This document shows positions 6,136 through 15,589 of a stretch of 64,000 nt of DNA, one piece after another. This stretch comes from Desulfobacteraceae bacterium (GTDB taxonomy: Bacteria; Desulfobacterota; Desulfobacteria; Desulfobacterales; Desulfosarcinaceae), in the NCBI GenBank assembly GCA_024230435.1, contig JAAERL010001141.1, positions 1 to 64,000 on the forward strand. Direction: 5' to 3'. Numbering within the stretch: the first letter of the stretch is position 1; every line of letters begins with the position of its first letter. A program made the translations under genes and the position numbers. The notes beneath the pieces were generated by a model. The model was not told the DNA's origin. It did not search any database and worked only from the letters and a program-made list of their open reading frames with translations.

Positions 6136-8562
6136 ATGAACTACAAAGCCAATATCGGAGTTTTTCTCTGTCAGTGCGGAAATAAAATCAAGTCCAGCAT
6201 CGACCTGGAAATTGTAAAAGAGTCCTTTGAGAAAGACAGCCGAATTAGCCATTGCGAAATTTTGCCCTATCCTTGTCAGACACCCGGCATGGATATGATT
6301 ACCGGGGCGCTTGCGGAAAAAAAATTAAATCGTCTGATTGTCGCCGGATGTGAGAGCCGGTTGATGCTGAAAAAATTTGAAAACGCTTTTGCCGCCTTGG
6401 AATTGCGTAGAGGTCAGATTGATATCGTAAACCTGCGCGGTCATGTGGCAACAGTATCGGATCTTACACCTGCGGATAAAGCCGCCAAGTCCATAAAGCT
6501 AATCAACGGAGCCATCGCGGAAATGCAGACACTTGTTCCCACCGGCCAGAGCTACGCCCAAATCGATGGTCCGATTGCGATCCTTGGCTGTGGCATGGCC
6601 GGTATTTCGGCCGCCAGGGAGTTATCCCGGAAAAAAATGAATTTTTTTCTGGTTCTCGACACGGCAAAGCCGGATCGAATGGTGCAAAAACTGCATCATT
6701 ATTATCCCGGCGAGCGTAGTTACGAGCGCCGATTCAGGGATATGGTTCGAGAGGTTTTTGACAGCGAGTATGGCACAATTTTAAGTCCGTTCAGGTTAGT
6801 GGGAATTTCCGGGGTCACAGGAGACTACACCCTGACGTTGCAGTCCGAGCCGGATGAAACGATTGTAAAGTATAAAGCAGGCGCAATCATTGCCAGCCTT
6901 GATGCGGAAATGGGGAGTCCCGGGCCCCAATACGGTCACGATGGCCTAAGCGTCATGATTCAGCCTGAAATGGAAAACCTGATTTCTGGGCAGGGCGCGC
7001 CCGAAGGTCAAATAGTTTTTTGGGTTAACGACTATGAAACCGGCCAAAGCGAATTTGCGCAGTTATCAGCCAAAAGCGCTTGGAAGATGGCCTGTCACAT
7101 TCGCGAATGCTCACCGGTATCCCAGGCAATTATTCTTTATCACGAGCAAATGCAGGTGCCTTTAACCGCCGCTGAACGCGCCATTAACCGCAAACACGGC
7201 ATCCTGTGGGTTGCTTATGACGGCAACCTGCGCCCGACCATTCAAGATGGCCTCGTTACATTTTGTAACCTGACAGATCATGTAGAGCGTGATTTACCGT
7301 GGGATTACATGGTTCTTTCCCCGGTTCGCCACCTTAACGGAAAAGCACTGGATACCGCCAAAATTCTGGGCTTGGTTCACCAGGAGCAAAAATTTCTTAC
7401 AGGTCATCACGCACGAGTCCGCCCGGAAATGGTTGGCCGCGAAGAAACCTATCTGGCCGGAAGCGCCCGCTACCCTTGTGATCTTCTGGAAGCCTTGTCA
7501 CAGGGACAACGGGCCGGATCAAAAACCACGGAAATGTTGCGCAAATCCGCCAATGGTGAATTGATGCTGCCGCGTATCGTGTGTGTGGTGGATCCGGACA
7601 AGTGTATCGGGTGCGGGCAGTGTCAGGAGCTGTGCGATTGCGGCGGTATTGGTGTGGAAGAAGGCCCCGGTGGCGGTTTACCCCGAGTTGTGGACCCTAT
7701 GGTTTGCACCGGCGGCGGCACTTGCGCTGCAGCGTGTCCCTATCATGCACTGGTGCTTCAGAATAATTCCAATGATCAGCGCGAAGCACGTGTCGCTGCC
7801 TTAGCCGGGCAGCTTACCCCTGACGAGACCCTGGCCATTGGCTGTGTCTGGGGAGGGCTGCCTGCTGCGGACAATGCGGGAAAAATGGGCTTAAAGTACG
7901 ATCCCCGGGTTCACATCATGGGAGTCAACTGTATAGGCCAAATTGATCCTTGTGTTATGGCCAGGGCTTTTGTGGAAGGCGCTTCAGGCCTTATCCTTGT
8001 GGGATGTAACCCGGAAGCGTGCCACCACAGCTATGGTCTGGATCACGCGTGGAGCCGTGTGAATGTAGTCAAAAGACTGCTTACATTATGCGGTTTTAGC
8101 CGGGACCGTATCGCCTTGGCCCATTCGGACCTGAATCATCCCGAAGAATTTGTGCGCACCGTTGAAAGCTTCAACCGCAGCGTTGCCATGATCGGTCCGA
8201 TTGAGCGCAGCAAAGAAAATGTCGATAAACTTAATGCCATTTATAATGTCATTAAATTCAATACCCGGATACGTCACCTTCTGTCGGCCAACCTGCGCCG
8301 TCCCAAGGAAAAAGATTACCGGGGAGATCAACAGCATGCTCTGGAGTACGACCGCGATTTTACTGCTGTGATCAAAGAAGAATTTCTCCAGCACCGCTTA
8401 CTCACTGTACTGGAGAACGAAAAACGGCCACTGAATCTCCAGGATCTGGTAGCCTCTCTTAACGAGAATGAAATCCGCATCGCTGATTGCCTCTGGAGTC
8501 TTGTATCCGAGGGCACAATCAGCATGTCGCACGAAAACAGACAAGCGGTTTATCATTTTTGA
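6136..8562 (+). CDS. HdrA-like FAD/iron-sulfur protein with fused MvhD-type domain
   Basis: 808 residues from the ATG at 6136 (AGGAG 10 bases upstream). Order of parts: HdrA N-terminal domain (IGVFLCQCG, then YPCQTPG); FAD-binding Rossmann segment (AILGCGMAGISAA, about 148-160); two ferredoxin motifs (CIGCGQCQELC near 492 and CTGGGTCAAACP near 523); then an MvhD-like [2Fe-2S] delta domain (VNCIGQIDP...VGCNPEACHH). The second ferredoxin motif has Gly where the second Cys should be. HdrA is the bifurcating flavoprotein of heterodisulfide-reductase-like complexes; here it probably exchanges electrons with the NuoEF-like module. HdrB and HdrC are absent, so the second acceptor is unknown. Confidence 0.88.
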   Translation: MNYKANIGVFLCQCGNKIKSSIDLEIVKESFEKDSRISHCEILPYPCQTPGMDMITGALAEKKLNRLIVAGCESRLMLKKFENAFAALELRRGQIDIVNLRGHVATVSDLTPADKAAKSIKLINGAIAEMQTLVPTGQSYAQIDGPIAILGCGMAGISAARELSRKKMNFFLVLDTAKPDRMVQKLHHYYPGERSYERRFRDMVREVFDSEYGTILSPFRLVGISGVTGDYTLTLQSEPDETIVKYKAGAIIASLDAEMGSPGPQYGHDGLSVMIQPEMENLISGQGAPEGQIVFWVNDYETGQSEFAQLSAKSAWKMACHIRECSPVSQAIILYHEQMQVPLTAAERAINRKHGILWVAYDGNLRPTIQDGLVTFCNLTDHVERDLPWDYMVLSPVRHLNGKALDTAKILGLVHQEQKFLTGHHARVRPEMVGREETYLAGSARYPCDLLEALSQGQRAGSKTTEMLRKSANGELMLPRIVCVVDPDKCIGCGQCQELCDCGGIGVEEGPGGGLPRVVDPMVCTGGGTCAAACPYHALVLQNNSNDQREARVAALAGQLTPDETLAIGCVWGGLPAADNAGKMGLKYDPRVHIMGVNCIGQIDPCVMARAFVEGASGLILVGCNPEACHHSYGLDHAWSRVNVVKRLLTLCGFSRDRIALAHSDLNHPEEFVRTVESFNRSVAMIGPIERSKENVDKLNAIYNVIKFNTRIRHLLSANLRRPKEKDYRGDQQHALEYDRDFTAVIKEEFLQHRLLTVLENEKRPLNLQDLVASLNENEIRIADCLWSLVSEGTISMSHENRQAVYHF

Positions 8563-8568
8563 GAGGCA

Positions 8569-8746
8569 GGGGTCGTGGAAGATGCGAATATACTACTTAT
8601 GCTTGCCCTTAAATTCGTTTTCGTTATGTTGAGTCAATGTGCACTGACAATTAGTATATCGATTAGTATGCACCCATCTTTGCTTTTTGAAAACGAATCC
8701 AAATCCGGCGCAATAAAGCTATATTGGCATCTTCTACAACCCTAAG
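8569..8746. repeat. Family C MITE-like element, long copy C2
   Basis: 178 bases beginning 7 bases after the HdrA-like stop codon. The ends match C1 (GGGTCGTGGAAGATGCGAATATAC; CTATATTGGCATCTTC). The central part holds a core also found at 36372-36413 (inverted) and 41093-41134: ACCCATC...AAAACGAATCCAAATCC. It may act as the 3' end of the operon transcript. The rest of the gap, 8747-8941, shows nothing recognisable. Confidence 0.7.
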
Positions 8747-8941
8747 GAGCTGGCTGAGCCCACACCGTGGCATCTCACAGGAAAAGCTTGTTTTTTTTCC
8801 AGATTTTTTGAATATGTTCATAATGTGCGTAATGCAGAAAAATCCTGATTACATTCCTTGATTAGGCGATTGTGAAATAAGCCACTGAAATACGACATGA
8901 GCCAAGGTTACGTGCAATTGCCCTGATTATTATTGACACTA

Positions 8942-9988
8942 TTAGGGGTAAGAAAACAACTTTCCCTGCCAGTTGCGAAATACCCACCGGCCGGGTTGTT
9001 TTTCGACCACCGATTCAGGCGAAACAGCCACCTTGCCGCCGCCGGCCGGCAAATCCACCATTAATTGCGGAATCGCCATTCCGGATAAACGCCCCCGCAA
9101 ATACGTGATCAATGAAAGCGCTTTTTCCATAGACACCTGGAAGTGGGCAGTTGCCCTGACACGGTCCAATTGGTGCAGATAGTATGGTTTTACACGGATT
9201 TGCAGCAATTTTTCAAAAAGTTTGCATAGAACCTGTTCCTGATCGTTTATCCCTTTTAAAAGGACTGTCTGGCTGCCTAGGGCAATGCCTGCCTCAGCCA
9301 GCAATCTACAGGCATTTTCAGCCGCTGGTGTAATTTCATTGGGGTGGTTAAAATGGATATTGAGATAAAGAGGGTGAAATTTTGCCAGCATATGCGCAAG
9401 CGATTTAGTTATCCGCTCTGGAAATACGCTGGGGATCCGAGTGTGTATGCGCAAGACCAGCACATGTTTGATGCTCCGCAATTGCAAGAGCAGTTGCTTT
9501 ATCCTTGCATCAGGCAACATTAGCGGATCGCCGCCGGTAAGGATAACTTCATTGATTTGAGGATGATTACGGATATATGCAATGGCCAGTTCAAGCTCTT
9601 TGTCTGATACTTGCTTGCCATCAAAGACATTCCGCTTTCGCAGGCAAAAACGGCAATGAACCGCGCATTGGTTTGATACAGTGAACGCTACCCGAGCCGG
9701 ATAGCGATGAATCAGGCCCGGTACTGGTGATTGCGCTTGCTCTTTTAAAGGATCGTCCGGTCCCCGGCAATCGGTTAGTTCAATTATGTCCGGGATGACC
9801 TGTTTTGCCAGGGGATCATCGGCCGATTGAATCAAAGATAAAAAGTAAGTATTTAGTCGCATGGGCAAACGCTTTGCCACTTTGGACAGCTCTTCTAAAT
9901 TCAGATTCAGACCTGCTGGCAGAACATCAGGTTGGTGGATCAAGTTTTGATATATATCTGCTGCTTCGGTCTTTTGGAAATTACACAT
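8942..9988 (-). CDS. KamA-family radical SAM aminomutase (lysine 2,3-aminomutase/EpmB-like)
   Basis: 348 residues from the ATG at 9988. Longer readings upstream run through the neighbouring YchF-like gene and are rejected. The radical SAM cluster motif is CAVHCRFCLRKR (CxxxCxxC), followed by LTGGDPLML. The PLP-lysine region is DLPAGGGKVAV, as in lysine 2,3-aminomutase. Its length resembles EpmB (YjeK) and short KamA enzymes, which move an amino group between carbons 2 and 3 of lysine or a related amino acid. No EF-P or EpmA gene is nearby, so the substrate (lysine for EF-P modification, or free lysine/glutamate for an osmolyte) cannot be settled. The start codon overlaps the end of the upstream gene by 8 bases. 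Confidence 0.88.
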   Translation of the reverse strand: MCNFQKTEAADIYQNLIHQPDVLPAGLNLNLEELSKVAKRLPMRLNTYFLSLIQSADDPLAKQVIPDIIELTDCRGPDDPLKEQAQSPVPGLIHRYPARVAFTVSNQCAVHCRFCLRKRNVFDGKQVSDKELELAIAYIRNHPQINEVILTGGDPLMLPDARIKQLLLQLRSIKHVLVLRIHTRIPSVFPERITKSLAHMLAKFHPLYLNIHFNHPNEITPAAENACRLLAEAGIALGSQTVLLKGINDQEQVLCKLFEKLLQIRVKPYYLHQLDRVRATAHFQVSMEKALSLITYLRGRLSGMAIPQLMVDLPAGGGKVAVSPESVVEKQPGRWVFRNWQGKLFSYP

Positions 9989-11015
9989 TGAATCGGAACG
10001 TGATAATATCGCCATCTTGGACCTCGTAGGTTTTGCCTTCCAATCGAACTGTACCGCGTTTGCGGGCCTCGGCAAAGTTGCCCGCCGCCATAAGATCATC
10101 ATAGGATAGGACTTCTGCGCGAATAAAACCCTTTTTAATGTCCGAATGGATAACTTCCGCCGCATCAACTGCTGCCGTGTTATGCGCAATAGTCCAGGCC
10201 CGCACTTCATCTTCACCCACAGTGAAAAAAGATATCAAGCCTAATAATTCATAAGATCCTTTAATTACACGGTCCATGGCGGAGCTTTTAATACCGTATT
10301 CTTCAAGGAAAATTTCGGCTTCATCAGCAGCCATCTGGGAAAGCTCCTGCTCAAGTTTGCCTCGTATGGTCATACAGGTTTCTTGTTCAGCCCATCCGCT
10401 TGTGTCCGGCATGGATTCATCCTGATCGTCATTGTTGAATAAAACCAATGCGGGTTTGGCTGTTAACAATGCATAACCGCGCAGGGCCCTGGCTGATGCC
10501 AATTCAGAAAAGTGGCGCAAAGCAATTTCATTGTTCAGGCGGGTATGACACTGTTCCAATAGGCTGATTTCTTCAGCATCGGGTTTTTTGCCCCGTTTTT
10601 TATCAAGCTCCAGGCGTTCGAGTCTTTTTTCAACAACGACCAGATCGGCAATAAGCAGCTCTTGATCCAGGGCTTTGAATTCAGATTCCGCAGCAGGCGG
10701 CTGCTGGCCATAGCTGCTAAAATTACGCACAACGTGGATCAATGCGTCACAAACGCGGGCTTGGTTCCAAATACTTTGTTCTTTATCCTTATCTTGCTTA
10801 AATTCATGAGCAGAGGGTAGAAGATATTCCACCTGGGCGAAGATGGTTTTTTTTGGTTGATACATTGCCGAGAGTTTTTCAACTCGTTTATCCGGCACCT
10901 TGACGGTGCCAATACGGCTTTCTTTGCGATGGGTTGTTTCAACGCCGGTTTTTGTCAGCGCTTCAAAACAAGTTGTCTTGCCGCTGCCCGGGCGTCCGAT
11001 TATACCAAGTTTCAT
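9981..11015 (-). CDS. YchF/Obg-like GTPase/ATPase (DUF933, TGS domain), diverged
   Basis: 344 residues from the ATG at 11015 (preceded by CGGAGAAAAAA); an upstream in-frame ATG at 11051 has no better site. The P-loop reads GRPGSGKTT instead of the GLPNVGKST typical of YchF. The C-terminal TGS/DUF933 domain is well conserved (RKRGTVRLEGKTYEVQDGD then IITFRFNV). YchF proteins bind the ribosome and hydrolyse ATP or GTP. The unusual P-loop marks this as a side branch of the family, so a housekeeping YchF may exist elsewhere in the genome. It is co-transcribed with the aminomutase gene. Confidence 0.85.
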   Translation of the reverse strand: MKLGIIGRPGSGKTTCFEALTKTGVETTHRKESRIGTVKVPDKRVEKLSAMYQPKKTIFAQVEYLLPSAHEFKQDKDKEQSIWNQARVCDALIHVVRNFSSYGQQPPAAESEFKALDQELLIADLVVVEKRLERLELDKKRGKKPDAEEISLLEQCHTRLNNEIALRHFSELASARALRGYALLTAKPALVLFNNDDQDESMPDTSGWAEQETCMTIRGKLEQELSQMAADEAEIFLEEYGIKSSAMDRVIKGSYELLGLISFFTVGEDEVRAWTIAHNTAAVDAAEVIHSDIKKGFIRAEVLSYDDLMAAGNFAEARKRGTVRLEGKTYEVQDGDIITFRFNV

Positions 11016-11247
11016 TTTTTTCTCCGTAGCTGGACCCTTTTCGCGGGTCAATTATTTGAGCTTTTGATATCGCTGTTTATTGATCAAGGCAAGGCGTAAA
11101 TTGATCTTAGTCTTTAAATTTGCGGGCCTCTTGATTGCATCGCAATTACATTCGGCCATCTGCGAATTGACAACTTTTGGCTGCCAGTGTAATGGAGTTA
11201 ATGGCATAGTGCATTGATATATCAATATAATCAATCTTGGAGAGTTT

Positions 11248-12315
11248 ATGCAAAACTTCGACGCCCTAATAGAAGCGGAGAAAAAGATCCATATTCTGGA
11301 GGCTATGCTTGCGGCCCTTCAATCCGAACATTGCCCATGTAAAAAAGTTAGTCAAACCCTCAAAGCGGCCAAACAATGCTATGTTACCCTGGTGGATAAC
11401 ATACCTGATATTGTTTACGTTTTGAATGAAAACGGGGTCATCGTCAGTTTGAATAAAGCGATAAGTTATTACGGTTATACGCAACAGGAACTGATAGGCA
11501 AATGCTTTCTGGAAATGGTGTATCCGCAAGATCGTGCTATTGTGTCAAAACGTTATTCGGCTATTATCGGTAAACGCAAGAACTCAAGTCGTACCAAGAC
11601 AATACGGTTTGTTGCCAAAACAGGCAATGTGCGCTGGTTTGAATCCAACTTTACGCTGCGCTTTTCGTCTGCGGGACAGTTTATGTCACAGGAAGGTGTT
11701 TGCCGTGATATTACTGAAAGTGTAAAAGTTAAGAATTATTTGGTTAATGATCAGAAAGAGCTGGAAAACCAGGTCCGGTTCAGAACAAAAGAGTTGATGC
11801 AAGCCAATGAAGCTCTTCAAAATGAGATTTTGCAGTGGCGAGTTACCGAAAAGGCATTAAGAGACCGGGAAGCCGATTTGCAAATGGAAAAGGCCAATTT
11901 GAAAGAGGCCAATACAGCTTTGAAAGTGCTTTTAAAAAGACGTGAGATGGACAAAAATGAGCTTGAAGAAAAGGTCTTGTATAACATTAAGGAGTTTGTT
12001 CAACCTTACATTGATAAACTCAAAATGATCGATAGCGATCAACATCGCCAAAATCTTCTTGCTATTATAGAATCCAATATTAGTGATATCACCTCGGGCT
12101 TTTCACGCCGCCTTTGCCTTGAATTCTATAACTTTACTGCATCTGAACTAAAGGTGGCCAATTTTATCCGGCAAGGGAAAAAAAATCGGCAAATTGCCTT
12201 ATTGCTGGGCTTGTCAATTAGAACCATCGAAGCGTACCGTAACAGCATTCGCCATAAATTACGCATTCAAAATAAAAAAATAAACTTACGAACTTTTTTG
12301 CTTTCTATTCAGTAA
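11248..12315 (+). CDS. PAS domain LuxR-type transcriptional regulator
   Basis: 355 residues. A PAS/PAC domain (about 45-165: VDNIPDIVYVLNENG...GVCRDITESVKVK) is followed by a long charged coiled coil (about 165-245). A C-terminal LuxR-type helix-turn-helix ends the protein (LKVANFIRQGKKNRQIALLLGLSIRTIEAYRNSIRHKL). There is no receiver domain, so the PAS domain itself is the probable sensor. GAGAG lies 8-12 bases before the ATG. It diverges from the YchF-like gene and converges on the diguanylate cyclase; the target genes are unknown. Confidence 0.88.
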   Translation: MQNFDALIEAEKKIHILEAMLAALQSEHCPCKKVSQTLKAAKQCYVTLVDNIPDIVYVLNENGVIVSLNKAISYYGYTQQELIGKCFLEMVYPQDRAIVSKRYSAIIGKRKNSSRTKTIRFVAKTGNVRWFESNFTLRFSSAGQFMSQEGVCRDITESVKVKNYLVNDQKELENQVRFRTKELMQANEALQNEILQWRVTEKALRDREADLQMEKANLKEANTALKVLLKRREMDKNELEEKVLYNIKEFVQPYIDKLKMIDSDQHRQNLLAIIESNISDITSGFSRRLCLEFYNFTASELKVANFIRQGKKNRQIALLLGLSIRTIEAYRNSIRHKLRIQNKKINLRTFLLSIQ

Positions 12316-12383
12316 GAAATGCGGATTATTCCTTATCTTAAATTAATTAAAAAATGGTGTTGCGTGGTCCGGATAGGCCATTT

Positions 12384-13598
12384 TTATCCGATTTTGATAG
12401 TTTTTTCAAGGTCTTGTTCGGTTTTCGGCTGCCAGATGACCACCCTGTTTCTGCCTGTTTTTTTTGCGGTGTATAAGGCTTCATCGCTGCGGTCAAAAAA
12501 ATCTTTAAGTTCGGTTTCGTCTCCGCGCCGTTCATAAATCCCAAAGCTGGCTGTGATATTGAGCGTTTTATTATTCCTTGTGATTTTTAGGTTGTCCACG
12601 GCACAGCGCAACCGTTCGGCCAATTGATAAGCCCCTTTGGTCGTTGTGCCCGGCAAAAGGAATATAAACTCTTCGCCGCCATAGCGGCCGTGCAAATCCG
12701 AGGTCCGGAGGTTTTTTTTGCAAATATCGGCAACCACAGCCAGCACGTGATCTCCGCAGGTGTGCCCATAAGTGTCGTTTATTCTTTTAAAATGGTCGAT
12801 ATCCACCATAATGGTCGAAAGAGGCTGATCATAACGCATCGCACGTGCAATTTCCTTGGTGGCTTCACTTTCAAAATATCTTCGATTGAACAAGCTTGTA
12901 AGTGGATCGATGGTAGAGATAACCTGCACCTTATGCATGGCCTGTTTAAGTTTTTTAATCAGAACCTCTTTTTCCTTGTTGGCCGATGCAAGTTTCAGAT
13001 TGGACCCCAACAGACGCTGCTGGACAATTTTTCGTGTTTTTTCCTTTGTAAAAGCAAATAAATAGATGCTGATATAGACGGGAATAAAGCTTAAAATCAA
13101 CTCATTATCATATACAAATACAAAAGATAACTTGTTGCCCCATAAAAACACGCCGATGGCTACCGCTAAAATCAGTGAGCTAAGCAAGGTGCCCCAGAGC
13201 AGGCCCATTAATAGAATCGTTATGAGAGGATAGGTAAGTGTCCAGAAAATAGCCATGCCGCTGCCGGAACCTGTAATAATAAGGTAGGAGAAAAAAATTC
13301 CTGCCGCCAGTGTTCCCGTTAAAGCAATATGTCTGTATGCTTTTGTTTGTCTCAATAAGAAGAACATATTGAATACAAATATAAAAAAGATAAGATCTAC
13401 AATGCCAATGTAGATGTGTCCTTTAAGAAACGATTGTGTGCTTAAAATAAGCAATGCAAGGCTGGCGGACAAAATGATGATGTTTGTCAGGACAAATTTG
13501 CGCAACGAATCGATATCGTTCTTGTGGTGTAATCCGCTGGTTAAAATATTCCAGACTCTGTAACGAAGCGTGTTCAACATATTCAATGGCGATGGCAT
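12384..13598 (-). CDS. Membrane-bound diguanylate cyclase (GGDEF domain)
   Basis: 404 residues. About six hydrophobic helices fill residues 25-190 and a short coiled coil links them to the GGDEF domain. The catalytic signature is RYGGEEF near residue 310. An RTSD inhibitory-site motif (RxxD) stands five residues before it, so product inhibition by c-di-GMP is likely. It makes c-di-GMP from two GTP at the inner membrane. The N-terminal membrane part is not a recognised sensor domain. The gene ends 68 bases from the convergent LuxR-type regulator. Confidence 0.92.
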   Translation of the reverse strand: MPSPLNMLNTLRYRVWNILTSGLHHKNDIDSLRKFVLTNIIILSASLALLILSTQSFLKGHIYIGIVDLIFFIFVFNMFFLLRQTKAYRHIALTGTLAAGIFFSYLIITGSGSGMAIFWTLTYPLITILLMGLLWGTLLSSLILAVAIGVFLWGNKLSFVFVYDNELILSFIPVYISIYLFAFTKEKTRKIVQQRLLGSNLKLASANKEKEVLIKKLKQAMHKVQVISTIDPLTSLFNRRYFESEATKEIARAMRYDQPLSTIMVDIDHFKRINDTYGHTCGDHVLAVVADICKKNLRTSDLHGRYGGEEFIFLLPGTTTKGAYQLAERLRCAVDNLKITRNNKTLNITASFGIYERRGDETELKDFFDRSDEALYTAKKTGRNRVVIWQPKTEQDLEKTIKIG

Positions 13599-13812
13599 TA
13601 TCTATATACCAATTATATCAGTTTTTTAGCGTCATTGCCGACAAAGCGCGCAAAATCCATATACATCTAATCGGAATATCGGCAAAATGAAATAAAAATG
13701 AAATATTCTTTTAAAAAGATTGGAATGGTAAACGTATCCATTCCTTTTGGTGACAAAGCAGGTGAAAAAACCGCGCCACAAAAGCTTATACATTTATAAA
13801 TTAAATAGTTAA

Positions 13813-14091
13813 TCAGCTAAAGGAAGTTAGCAAGATGCCATTTAGTTTATTGAGTTGCTGATGAAGATCGGCAAGCTTGGACTCTATCATCAGTGCGAGA
13901 ACCGTCATTTTATTTTCAGAATTTCCGGCTTTTTCTACCAACCGGTCGATTTCATTTTGAAATTTTTTATATCGCGGATATTTTTCAAGAAACCGGCTCC
14001 GTTCCTTCAAAGCATTTTCAAGGACTATCTCAGGTTTCCAGGATTGCACTAATTTTTTTTGGGGGGGGTGAATCTTTAGCTGCCGCGCCAT
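13813..14091 (-). CDS. Conserved-looking small protein of unknown function
   Basis: 92 residues, not recognised. It is basic and mostly helical by eye, with a middle section rich in charged residues (KERSRFLEKYPRYKKFQNEIDRL) and a hydrophobic helix after it (MTVLALMIESKLADLHQQL). The start is supported by a good ribosome binding site (CAAGGAGAATTATCCT). It stands alone, between the diguanylate cyclase and the DHH protein, all on the minus strand. Confidence 0.6.
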   Translation of the reverse strand: MARQLKIHPPQKKLVQSWKPEIVLENALKERSRFLEKYPRYKKFQNEIDRLVEKAGNSENKMTVLALMIESKLADLHQQLNKLNGILLTSFS

Positions 14092-14205
14092 AGGATAATT
14101 CTCCTTGCAATAGGAACTGCATCAACTTGAACTGGAAGAATCAACCTAACAAATTTTCTTCGCCTATGCAAATTTGTCTACTCTCAAATGGAGCCTAAAT
14201 TCACA

Positions 14206-15108
14206 TTAATTCACCTCTGGTTTGTTTTTGATAAGCACATCAATGATTTCGGAAATGCTGCGCCCGGCATTTTTTAGCTTTACGAGGCACGCCCCGGCGC
14301 CTTTGTGCCCTCCGCCGCCGTATTTGGCCAGCAATTTGCCGACATTGACATTGCATTTCCGGTTTATAATGCTGTGCCCCAGTTTGATTATGAGAAAATC
14401 GTTTTCATTGTAAATTTTGATGTTTACAACCGCTTCGGGAAACAACGAATAGACCAGGAAACGATTTCCATCAGGAATAGGGTCCATGCCACGAAAATCC
14501 GTTATACAAACATTAGCTTTCATGTAGGTATACTGTTTCAGATACTTTTCGTAATCGCGATTGGCCTCCAACACCTGCTTGGTCCGCCGGGCTACTTCAT
14601 TATTTTTTACTATTTTATCAATTGATTCAGTTCGTAGCAAGGTTACCAGATGATTGCAATAATCAAGATCCGACGGCTTACGGTTAAAAACTGTCATAGA
14701 TAGCAAGATATAGGGATATTCTTGAGGATTTAAAATTTCATTAAGGGTCAATTGGGCGGAATCTATTTTATCCGCCTGCAAAACAAGTTCTTGAAAACGG
14801 TCACCAAGTTTGGCGTGATAGTATTCATTTACAAGTCCGGCCGCTGATGGGGCAATGCGGAATAATCCTTGATAGGGCTGATCGGTTGTGTTGGAAATAT
14901 GGTGGTCAAACCATAATGCGCATGGGAGGCTGAAAGGCAGATTGGCGATTATATCTCCGGATAAGGATTTAAATTGGTTGCCTTGTATTTCACTGGGTTG
15001 CACCCAAACAACGGGAATATTTTCCCCCTGGACTTCTTGTAACAGAGCTGCGCATACGACACCATCAAAATCGGGACGTGTTATAATTCTCATTTTATTA
15101 ACATCCAA
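14206..15108 (-). CDS. DHH-family phosphoesterase-like protein
   Basis: 300 residues. Motifs of the DHH superfamily are present: ITRPDFDGVVCAALL at the N-terminus, LWFDHHISN in the middle (the DHH motif) and the DHHA1 glycine motif YGGGGHKGAGAC near the C-terminus. Members cleave phosphodiesters or phosphoanhydrides such as oligoribonucleotides, pAp, cyclic dinucleotides or polyphosphate, usually with Mn2+. The substrate cannot be told from sequence. The start could also be the ATG at 15093 (MRIITRPDFDG); neither has a clear ribosome binding site. Being near a diguanylate cyclase is suggestive, but the genes are separate. Confidence 0.8.
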   Translation of the reverse strand: MDVNKMRIITRPDFDGVVCAALLQEVQGENIPVVWVQPSEIQGNQFKSLSGDIIANLPFSLPCALWFDHHISNTTDQPYQGLFRIAPSAAGLVNEYYHAKLGDRFQELVLQADKIDSAQLTLNEILNPQEYPYILLSMTVFNRKPSDLDYCNHLVTLLRTESIDKIVKNNEVARRTKQVLEANRDYEKYLKQYTYMKANVCITDFRGMDPIPDGNRFLVYSLFPEAVVNIKIYNENDFLIIKLGHSIINRKCNVNVGKLLAKYGGGGHKGAGACLVKLKNAGRSISEIIDVLIKNKPEVN

Positions 15109-15589
15109 AATGTATCTATTATGATAAATGGATAATTAGTGCCCATCCGCAAATGCCCAATTTGCCCGACATCTTAAGTTGTGCTGAAAAATTTTCCTGT
15201 TTTTCGAATGAACATTAACTAAATTTTTTCCCATACAATTTAATTTATAATAAAAAATAACAGTTGTCGAAAATAATTGCAAATCCGGATTGGATGCATC
15301 TATAGCAAGCTCCTGCACGGCAGCCGTGGCAGGGGTATGAAGATCAGTTGGATTTATTTTGCAAAACGTTGATTAGTTTTGAAACAAAATTAGTATGCAT
15401 TCAGGAACTGTTAACCAGGTTGGCTATCATTGCATTTAAAATTGTGCCGAATTATTCCTGAAACTCTTTATCCTGCCGCCATTACCAGGTCAAAAAGCAA
15501 AGCGGGCGCACTGCGTTCCAGCCAGGCCGGGAATCGGTGAAATTCTTGCTGCTTAAAAAAATCAACATTTCAAAATAGTGGTTAAATCG
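15109..15589. other. 481-base gap with no recognised gene
   Basis: The stretch is AT-rich and has no open frame with both a ribosome binding site and a protein-like composition. No tRNA, terminator with a T-tract, or copy of element families A-C was seen. Confidence 0.5.

Noticed and set aside
8942..10216. Longer aminomutase reading starting at 10216
   Set aside because: The first 76 residues lie inside the YchF-like gene and do not resemble KamA; the start at 9988 overlaps the YchF stop by 8 bases.
13730..13800. c-di-GMP riboswitch near the diguanylate cyclase
   Set aside because: The sequence GGTGACAAAGCAGGTGAAAAAACC is only loosely similar; the conserved GCAAACC and CGCAAAGC elements are missing.
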